The notes below the pieces were generated by a model. That model was not told where the DNA came from. It saw only the letters and a program-made list of their open reading frames with translations, and ran no database searches. The translations under genes were made by a program, and so were the position numbers. From assembly GCA_030063045.1 (NCBI GenBank), contig JAQSEB010000164.1, positions 372,001-436,000 of the forward strand: a stretch of 64,000 bases of DNA, read 5' to 3'. This document shows positions 58,701 through 64,000 of the stretch, in pieces. Origin of the DNA: Pratylenchus scribneri. Taxonomy: Eukaryota > Nematoda > Chromadorea > Rhabditida > Pratylenchidae. Positions within the stretch are counted from its first letter, which is position 1. Each line of letters begins with the position of its first letter.

Positions 58701-60497
58701 AGAGATCAGAATGTTTGGAAATCCAAAGAAGAATTTGGCCACATCAGAAAGGTCAATCCCAGTCATGAAGCAAGTCCAGCATCCAGATGAGTCAGCCTCC
58801 AATCGTTCTGAATGGCGAAGTCCAAGAGCTTGTTCGAAGCGAGGTTCGACATAATGGAGATGGCCTTTCATCCGGAATGAGGTCCGACCGCCACTGCAGG
58901 TGACGGTACAGTTTGTGTCGATTTCAGCCTCGTCAAAGGACAGTGTGATGGATGAATTGATCGACTGTGGCTGGCATTGAGCAGTGAATAGTGAGCCATC
59001 CTCACAGCTGATTTCAGCCAGCGCTGTTCCAAAGTCTGTTGAGCAATCCAGCGTCAAGCGAGCTCCAGTCTGGCAGCGGTAACATCCTCGCAGTTCCTTC
59101 GCTTCCGCCTTGCATATGCTTCGATCCTGTTCCAAGGCGAGTCTCAAACCATCGAATTGAATGGCTAATTGGATAGGCGAGTAGGATGTTTCCATGAATA
59201 TGTCCCTTCCATCGTTCTGAAGCGTCATTTTCGGCAATTCCAATGGAAGGCGAGTTTGTGGGTCCTCAAAGTACCGCTCCAAAGGCAAATCTCGGCAATG
59301 GCAATTCACGGTGCTCGCCTCGTTGTCCACTGAGCAATGTGGGCATGCTTCTTCGCTCAGCGTGCAGTCCAACTCTTCTGCCGCCTTCCGACTCGAGCAA
59401 AGCAAGTCCGAATGAATTCCTTCGACCAAAGCCATGTCCCTTTCTCTGCTGAGGAATTTTCCCCGTAAAACGGGAGAAGGTGGATGCGAAATTCCAATCG
59501 GCGTGATGCTTATGTTCTGCCAGTGGAAGGTGATGCCTGGAGTGAGCAAAGCGCTTTGCTCCTTTGTCTCATTGCCTCCAAGCTCCAATTTGAGTCCGAC
59601 TCGTATTCGATATTCCCATGTTGGGCAGCTAATCAACTCATAAATGGAGTTCGATTGAGGCACAGCGTGTGGACGATAGAAGAAGCAGCTATTTCCAGCT
59701 GACCAACATTTACATGGCCAAAAGCCGCAGCCTTCCAAGCAGCGCGTGTAGCCTGGCATAGAATAGGCATTGCCTTGGATTTCGTCAATCTTCTCGTCCA
59801 ATTCTCCTCGATTGAGCTTGCTGCATCGTTCCTCAAAGCAGTTTCCCATTCCTGGACAGCTTTTTCTGGCGGGAACATTCACTCGATAAGAACGAAGGAA
59901 TTGTTCCGATTTGGGGATGCAGCCAATGACAAGCGAGTCCGTATGGAGCTCCAGTGCGCCCATCAGCTTCTCTGCGGTCCCACGGAGCAGCATTCGATTC
60001 TGTTGACCAGCAGGAAGGAGGGTCACCACCGTTGAGCTGTGAATGCGACAATCGAGTCGGGCAGCTGATCTCCAACAATTTTCGGCTGAAGCCGAAATGG
60101 AGACGACGTCAGCAGTAGCCTCCGCTTTGAATGATACAAGCAGGATTCCGATCAATGCCATCAGCAATGGAATTCTCAAGCTGCTTGATCGACGATTCCG
60201 GCCTGAGTACCGGATTCGAGTCCTTGTCGCCTTCTCGTTTCCTTGTCCTTTGCTCCTTCGGCAAAATCTGTAGCATAGCCAACGGGGAATGTAGAGGAAT
60301 ATTCGTGTGATCCAAATGATGTTGGTCACAATCTGCCTTGACATCGCAATGAGCCAACAGATGCCCAGGACTGTTCCAGAGACGATGAATCCAATCATTC
60401 CAAATGACAGTGTGGGGCGACATTCAGGTTCGGCTATTCGCTCCCAACAAAGCCAACATTGAATGAGTTCACAAACGTCCTTTGGCTGACAATCCAC
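55716..60497 (-). CDS. Retroelement envelope region fused to a long uncharacterised 3' frame
   Basis: 1593 codons. Residues 1-130 carry two hydrophobic segments around an Arg-rich stretch; about 130-570 is Cys-rich and resembles the phlebovirus G2 (Gc)-like fusion glycoproteins of nematode BEL/Pao env genes, followed by a transmembrane segment near 590-620. The rest (about 640-1593) is unrelated to env: an Asn-Gly-Thr-rich stretch, a basic region, a hydrophobic segment, a Cys/His motif (CGTCQNMGH, last Cys spaced wider than in a classic knuckle), an acidic tract, a coiled coil and an Arg/Ser-rich end inside the LTR. The Met start is formal: the same frame stays open upstream, so the true N-terminus of env was probably lost in the deletion. 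Whether the protein is made is unknown. Confidence 0.7.
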   Translation of the reverse strand: MDCQPKDVCELIQCWLCWERIAEPECRPTLSFGMIGFIVSGTVLGICWLIAMSRQIVTNIIWITRIFLYIPRWLCYRFCRRSKGQGNEKATRTRIRYSGRNRRSSSLRIPLLMALIGILLVSFKAEATADVVSISASAENCWRSAARLDCRIHSSTVVTLLPAGQQNRMLLRGTAEKLMGALELHTDSLVIGCIPKSEQFLRSYRVNVPARKSCPGMGNCFEERCSKLNRGELDEKIDEIQGNAYSMPGYTRCLEGCGFWPCKCWSAGNSCFFYRPHAVPQSNSIYELISCPTWEYRIRVGLKLELGGNETKEQSALLTPGITFHWQNISITPIGISHPPSPVLRGKFLSRERDMALVEGIHSDLLCSSRKAAEELDCTLSEEACPHCSVDNEASTVNCHCRDLPLERYFEDPQTRLPLELPKMTLQNDGRDIFMETSYSPIQLAIQFDGLRLALEQDRSICKAEAKELRGCYRCQTGARLTLDCSTDFGTALAEISCEDGSLFTAQCQPQSINSSITLSFDEAEIDTNCTVTCSGGRTSFRMKGHLHYVEPRFEQALGLRHSERLEADSSGCWTCFMTGIDLSDVAKFFFGFPNILISGLVIIGAVILTLACIRCNPWLRVWRIAVRMAFIICLMIQENGGVEFAGGGPLRNQNGTNWPQGMSFELDWPIGMSKGMIWNEKKSNGTNWPSINRNGTMGAREFGKGKWNSRECQGEGAEGPLGHIKAHPISLHSPFPSNRTILNIQPSAIIDMQTRTNLLKVLSILLDKTESEASDWMSTVEGRRWLSQRMEQLIQSDGVQLVTSHLPKEKPLGPIRVSPGSAHTLTAYHNGRVAVTVVEHYRSRHQIELRHPFAPCLEETQANAFFPLELIDACFPTRAIKDRILNQRGREEAEQQSELGDAPSGSEGRLVKRNMRTLGGRVVYGYDGGDAKRRSNAAKEVLRRRRKAPRIHPPPTGARQNPPPQPEQRVEELGRQMQGLNVEGDFGIQRRKRAAGVWPAVIDRIWGGGMTGRIRRIACRELGPIISQLGRGVTAEAEIAVTYRNSGTKVVKFALLLLALFNLFTNAESTMQFSLQNGTQNTLDHGWPINYSQSDLDQGWPINHSQMAPDQGWPVNYSHPDQFRLQNLPFCPILAIQSFLQILANDRPSILANSSFMWAVFGILDRRPFLLNSRIWVNHASMLQSPNKLPNFVHSSQSKNGLTAALTPNFLVGQGFISQFATPHFFISIAFSDSTQFIFAFCRLPKMASDLNRKMGSVSQAEWQRDPEGYELRMPGIICGTCQNMGHNASWAQCPKYAIYKEAKRRQKEEEAQEREARKMRHEEAKKQGHFYIESSGDEEEGEESETEEGEGGQQQNAPTLANPTVQSSTKPQEGCSSSKVDLPIANDHANPNAKQIRSVVIKVDGSSVDKSMAKSGELMAENQMLKERLALMAELEAQKAELEAQNKGLTLALTQLAATPQATAPPAPPKAEWEMGKKDVAKALDKLADLARPVNRPFARLITGWMDGLTPALVSLERTFAEDRTTNSAQIRRRERSQEASGRLERRVRARTPVGSKLRGDRSRSPGVSASANADVNFGQRAKSRPAGNRR

Positions 60498-63139
60498 GCT
60501 TTTGGCGAGTTCCTTTCCGTCCCTTGTCCAGAATTGTAGTGCTCCGGCTCTCCTTTCCTTCTTTGAGCTGGTTCGATCATTCCGTTGCGCAATTGTTCCT
60601 TGAAGGTGGCGTCGTACCGTGCCATGCGTTCCGGATCTGCAGCCAACTTCCTAGCCAATGCACCCAGTCTGGAGTAGGCCATATCGAAATTAGAAGGCAA
60701 GTCCGGTGGGAATTCCTTCCATGGCCATCCAGCTGAGTAGCGTCCATCGGCTGATCTACTCACCGACATGTTGAAGAGCTCCATTGCTCGATCATCATCG
60801 TTTTCCTTTGGATCGTCCCGGATTCCCAGCAGTTCCAGATCCCAAAATCGCTGAACTCGCTCTGGTTCCGTTTCCATAATGCTCAAGGGCATAATAATCG
60901 GCCTTCCGTCACCCATCCATTGGTGTGATGCCTCTTGGCCGCAAATGATTCGTCCGACCGTTGTTTCAATGCTGAACATTCCGGAGTTCAGCTCTTCCTT
61001 CCTCAGGAAGAAGGTCCAGAAAACAGGCATTCCCAGCAGAACATCTGGCTCTTTCCTCTTTGCCATGAGTGTTCCGGACTCCATATCCGCGTATTGAATC
61101 GAATTGACGATGCGGTCGGTCACGAAGGCCACAATGATTTGTGTTCGCCCATCCTTGAGGCCAACTGAGAAGGCCACTGCCTTTGCATGCATTCTGATTG
61201 GCCTCCTTGCTCTGTATGTGTACAATTCCAACGATTGATAGCCAATTGGTTTGAGGCGAAGTTGGCGCGCAATGTCCTTCGTGATTAGATTCACTTGCGA
61301 GCCTCCATCGAAGAAGAGAGTAGCCTCACGCTGAATCTCTGGATTCTGTTCCGCAAATATTGGTGCTTGCGTAGCCATCAGCCAGACTGATGCTGGGCCA
61401 TCCATGGCTGCAACGGCGGTGACTGCAGTCACTGCCTTCCCTTTGTCGGCTCCCTTGGACCCATTTTGACGACGGCCTTTTCCTCGTTGGTTGGAGCCAT
61501 TTGACTGGTTTTGGCCTGAACTGCTTGATTTGCCATTCTGCGGACAAAGTGCTCTGTGATGACGTCCTCCACAGTCCGTGCATCCCTTCTTGTTGCTTCT
61601 GCATTCGGCAACTGTATGGCCTTTCCTTAAGCAGTTGAAACATCGTTGCTGTTCGGCCAGAATCTGCTTCCTTCGGCCAATGTCCGGGAATTTAGGGCAT
61701 TCTGATACCCAATGGTCACCCTCGCAGCATAAGCATGCAGGCTTCTTCCTATCCCGCTTGTTTCCTTGTTGAGCGGCGACAGCGAAGACACCCCGGGCTT
61801 GTCCCGATTTCCTGTTTCTCTGCCTGTCTTGTTGATTCCTGTCTTGCTGTTGTGGCAATCCGAACATCTGTGTGCTTCGAGCTCTTTGCAACGCTTCATG
61901 CAAAGACACGATTCCAGCCAATTCACGTCTCCAATCGGCTACGCACCACTCTGTGAAGGATTCACTCTCCTTTTCCAACAGCTTCATCAATACGGAATCA
62001 GGCAGCTTGTTTTTGATCACTTGTGCCACCAGCGGACTCTCCTCTGTTTGTCCGAGTGCTTCGAGCTGGCGGCAGACACGTTCCAGCGTTTCTACCATCC
62101 GCTGGAGGCTCTCAACTGACTCGTTGGCATTTGGTAGATTGATGAGTTCAGCTTGCAGAGCTTCGATTATTACCCGTCGATTTCCGAACAACCGTTCCAA
62201 CGTTTGGACCACGGCATCGTAGTTGACTCCTCCTCGATATCCTTGAACAGCTTTGGCCGCCTTCCCACTCAAACATCCCAGCAGGTAGTTGAGTTTATCC
62301 ACTTGCTCTAAGTGAGGTTGCCCGTCCACAGCGCTTTCGAACCGAGCCCAGAAGGCGGGCCATTCCAGCGGATTTCCATCGAAAGTCGGCATGCTCAAAG
62401 GAGGAAGTTGTGTGTTGTTCCGTCTTCCCGCATTATTAAATGGTGCGACGGGAATTGCCCCAGCTGCTGCGCCAGGGAGTATGCCGGCAGCTGCTCCGGC
62501 GTTTGGGTTTGCCCCGGCGGCTGCACCGGCGACAATTGGCACTGCCCCGGCGGCTGCACCGGCGACAGGAATTGCGGGAATATTGGGCTCATTAACCGCT
62601 CCATCGGCTAATCCCATTGCTCCTCCGGCGTTTGGATTGGCCGCTGCGGCCCCTCCCCCGGCAGGATTTAGCCCCTCCACGACGACGGCCGCCGGATTGG
62701 CCATTCCAGCTCCTTCGTTCGCATTGGGCTGAGCAGCGTTGGCAGCATGATTGGCCAAACCATTCACCTCGGCTGCTTGCTCGGCATCAGGATTCGATTG
62801 CAGTTCCTGATCCAAATCGTCAGCTAACTCCGCAGTTAGCTCATCGACCACTTCTTCTGCTTCAGCAATCCACTCGAAAAGTTGACGTTCCTGTGGGTTG
62901 AACCCAGCCATCACTTGTTCCTCGGCTTCCCGTGCTTGTCCCTCTAATCCGTTGATGAGAACCCGCCAGCGGTTGACTTCGGTTCGGATCCGGCGTAAAT
63001 GGCGGCGCAGATGGAAGCGCTCCTGCTCCAGAGTCCGGTTGTCCTCGTCCTCTCGTTCCAAAGCCTCCCTCGCAGTCGTAATCCGTGTTCGTAATCTTCC
63101 AACGGCCGGTCCTAGCACCATTCGTATTTGTTGAGACAT
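60434..63139 (-). CDS. Retroelement Gag-protease polyprotein, truncated in pol
   Basis: 901 codons. N-terminal coiled coil, a Gly/Ala/Pro/Asn-rich linker, a retrotransposon gag core of the DUF1759 type (about residues 240-420, LPPLSMPTFDGNPLEWPAFW onward), three Cys/His knuckles (about 465-535; the middle one is a classic CFNCLRKGHTVAEC), then a DUF1758-type aspartic protease with FFDGGSQVNLI. A conserved BEL/Pao pre-RT segment follows (FWDLELLGI, GRYSAGWPWKEFPPDLPSN, GMIEPA). It changes abruptly after GEPEHY into 33 residues read out of frame from env. RT, RNase H and integrase are absent. The start at 63139 lies about 40 nt after the 5' LTR. Confidence 0.85.
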   Translation of the reverse strand: MSQQIRMVLGPAVGRLRTRITTAREALEREDEDNRTLEQERFHLRRHLRRIRTEVNRWRVLINGLEGQAREAEEQVMAGFNPQERQLFEWIAEAEEVVDELTAELADDLDQELQSNPDAEQAAEVNGLANHAANAAQPNANEGAGMANPAAVVVEGLNPAGGGAAAANPNAGGAMGLADGAVNEPNIPAIPVAGAAAGAVPIVAGAAAGANPNAGAAAGILPGAAAGAIPVAPFNNAGRRNNTQLPPLSMPTFDGNPLEWPAFWARFESAVDGQPHLEQVDKLNYLLGCLSGKAAKAVQGYRGGVNYDAVVQTLERLFGNRRVIIEALQAELINLPNANESVESLQRMVETLERVCRQLEALGQTEESPLVAQVIKNKLPDSVLMKLLEKESESFTEWCVADWRRELAGIVSLHEALQRARSTQMFGLPQQQDRNQQDRQRNRKSGQARGVFAVAAQQGNKRDRKKPACLCCEGDHWVSECPKFPDIGRRKQILAEQQRCFNCLRKGHTVAECRSNKKGCTDCGGRHHRALCPQNGKSSSSGQNQSNGSNQRGKGRRQNGSKGADKGKAVTAVTAVAAMDGPASVWLMATQAPIFAEQNPEIQREATLFFDGGSQVNLITKDIARQLRLKPIGYQSLELYTYRARRPIRMHAKAVAFSVGLKDGRTQIIVAFVTDRIVNSIQYADMESGTLMAKRKEPDVLLGMPVFWTFFLRKEELNSGMFSIETTVGRIICGQEASHQWMGDGRPIIMPLSIMETEPERVQRFWDLELLGIRDDPKENDDDRAMELFNMSVSRSADGRYSAGWPWKEFPPDLPSNFDMAYSRLGALARKLAADPERMARYDATFKEQLRNGMIEPAQRRKGEPEHYNSGQGTERNSPKAWIVSQRTFVNSFNVGFVGSE

Positions 63140-63177
63140 CGCACAGCTCCTTTGTTCGTTTTTGTAGCGGCACCACT

Positions 63178-63538
63178 TGTCGATACAGCTCAGTCAAATT
63201 CCCTAGACTCGAAATTCCCCAAAGGCAAATCAAAGTCCAGCAATTAACAGTTTTATTTCGGCAAGAAAATGAGTGGATGGAAAATGTGAATGCAATTAAA
63301 ATCAAAATTAAATCAATTCAATTTGGTAAAAAGGTGGAAAAAGTGGTGAAGAAAGCGGGGCTCACAGGCTCTTAAATAATGAATCATTGCATCATGCTTA
63401 TTCAAAATTGCATCACATTTGGCCTTTCCATCCTTTTCCCTCATTTCCAATTTTCTTTGCCCAATCATCGGCGATTGCCGGCTGGTCGACTTTTTGCCCT
63501 GTGACCAAAATTCACGTCGGCATTGGCCGATGCCGACA
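63178..63538 (-). repeat. 5' LTR of the BEL/Pao element
   Basis: 361 bp, same termini as the LTR at 55430-55789. The upstream host exon reads through into it and gains 24 foreign codons before a stop at 63465. Confidence 0.92.
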
Positions 63539-63904
63539 AATCTTCCCAACAAAAATTCAATTGCAATTTGAATGGCTGCTCATCCCCTTTTAAGCTGCGG
63601 ATTACAATATTATCTAATTCCGTTTTTTGTCCGATATTGCGATAAATTCTTCTTTTGTCACCATTTTGATCGTAGTAGCAAATGTTTTGGACATAGAAAA
63701 GATTTTCTGCCACAGTTAGCTTTTGGAAAAGAATTTCTGTGTCGAATTCTTCGTAGGTTAGCATAAATTCGGCATGAGGAGTTATGACACGGATGGGAAA
63801 GAGATTTTTTGCTAATCTCGCTAAGTCCTCGTCATTTTTCTCCAAATATTCATTCAGATAGATGCCCGATGCGGCACCAATTCCGACTGCTGCACCTGTT
63901 TTAA
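63539..63904 (-). CDS. Last exon of an unrecognised host gene, interrupted by the retroelement
   Basis: Minus strand. The acceptor TTTTTTAG precedes 63904. The exon encodes a Gly/Ala-rich hydrophobic stretch (KTGAAVGIGAASGIYL) and then a soluble-looking region ending QLNFCWED at 63541. The LTR begins right there. Past the element, at 55429 and below, host sequence resumes with TGA, so the native protein would have ended at CWED or one residue later. In this copy the frame continues into the LTR for 24 codons. The 5' exons lie beyond the window. I do not recognise the family. Confidence 0.6.
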
Positions 63905-64000
63905 CTAAAAAACATATAAAATTCTATTATTTACTATTTTTTATTCTTTATTGAACCTATATATATATTAATTCAAATTTAGTTAAATTTTCATTTATTA

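Larger units (their letters stand above)
55430..63538 (-). mobile_element. Deleted BEL/Pao LTR retroelement with envelope region
   Basis: 8.1 kb element in minus orientation, bounded by 360/361-bp LTRs that begin TGTCG and end CGACA. It is clearly GC-richer than the host DNA. In element order: 5' LTR (63538-63178), a possible primer-binding site starting TGGTGCCG 2 nt after it, gag with zinc knuckles, a BEL/Pao-type aspartic protease, the start of the RT-linker region, then a sharp junction near 60545 into an envelope region and a long 3' frame reaching the 3' LTR. No reverse transcriptase, RNase H or integrase motif exists, so it cannot transpose by itself. The flanks AATCCT (55424-55429) and AATCTT (63539-63544) differ at one base and are the likely 6-bp target duplication. 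Confidence 0.88.

Noticed and set aside
56357..63139. Numerous plus-strand frames across the retroelement
   Set aside because: The element's GC-rich minus-strand genes keep the opposite strand open by composition; none has recognisable domains.

Overview
The window is nuclear DNA of an animal, most likely a parasitic nematode. Genes are split by many introns in very AT-rich sequence. Protein families are astacin metalloprotease, Ulp1/SENP protease, FLYWCH zinc fingers, protein kinase, tartrate-resistant-type acid phosphatase and a SPRY fragment. The mobile DNA is hAT, Tc1/mariner and Merlin type plus a BEL/Pao retroelement carrying an envelope gene. Species identification is inference. No bacterial-style operon, rRNA, CRISPR array or convincing tRNA was seen.

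The main finding is a cluster of five predicted secreted, multi-exon genes. All carry low-complexity tracts built on the tripeptide Ser-Ile-Arg ('SIR', often SIRP), and they are fused to different enzymes: (1) an astacin-EGF-CUB protease with a C-terminal SIR tail (4.8-10.0 kb, +); (2) gene A, Ulp1 protease + SIR repeats + four FLYWCH fingers (11.4-18.8 kb, +); (3) gene C, signal peptide + helical region + SIR + Ulp1 + SIR (28.5-20.2 kb, -), with a hAT element inside a coding exon; (4) gene B, signal peptide + SIR repeats + FLYWCH + Ulp1 + SIR + four FLYWCH (30.3-38.1 kb, +); (5) gene D, signal peptide + SIR + protein kinase (43.4-39.2 kb, -) and gene E, signal peptide + SIR + acid phosphatase (49.2-45.5 kb, -), which share their first two exons and then splice to unrelated catalytic domains (so six genes if D and E are counted apart). 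I rebuilt the exons by hand. For every model the exon lengths sum to a multiple of three and all splice phases agree. Genes A and B need one junction without an AG acceptor, and gene C is in frame only once the hAT insertion is removed.

The leader of gene A, and its promoter, are a copy of those of the astacin gene. Genes D and E share one leader/SIR cassette. This looks like exon shuffling through phase-1 introns that hands a secretion leader and SIR tract to new enzymes. The resulting set (protease, deSUMOylase-like proteases, kinase, phosphatase) resembles a secreted effector repertoire. Secretion rests on the hydrophobic N-termini, and the effector role is inference.

From 50 to 55 kb there is debris of the same families: a Ulp1 pseudogene split by a hAT element, a SPRY fragment in opposite orientation, and the tail of a second astacin. 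From 55.4 to 63.5 kb lies a GC-richer BEL/Pao retroelement on the minus strand with 360/361-bp LTRs about 99% identical. It has lost reverse transcriptase and integrase but keeps gag, protease and a phlebovirus-G2-like envelope region. It is inserted at the 3' end of a host exon that continues to the window end. Introns and spacers are packed with short inverted-repeat elements. Five hAT-like elements show perfect 8-bp target duplications, and a sixth is nested in one of them.
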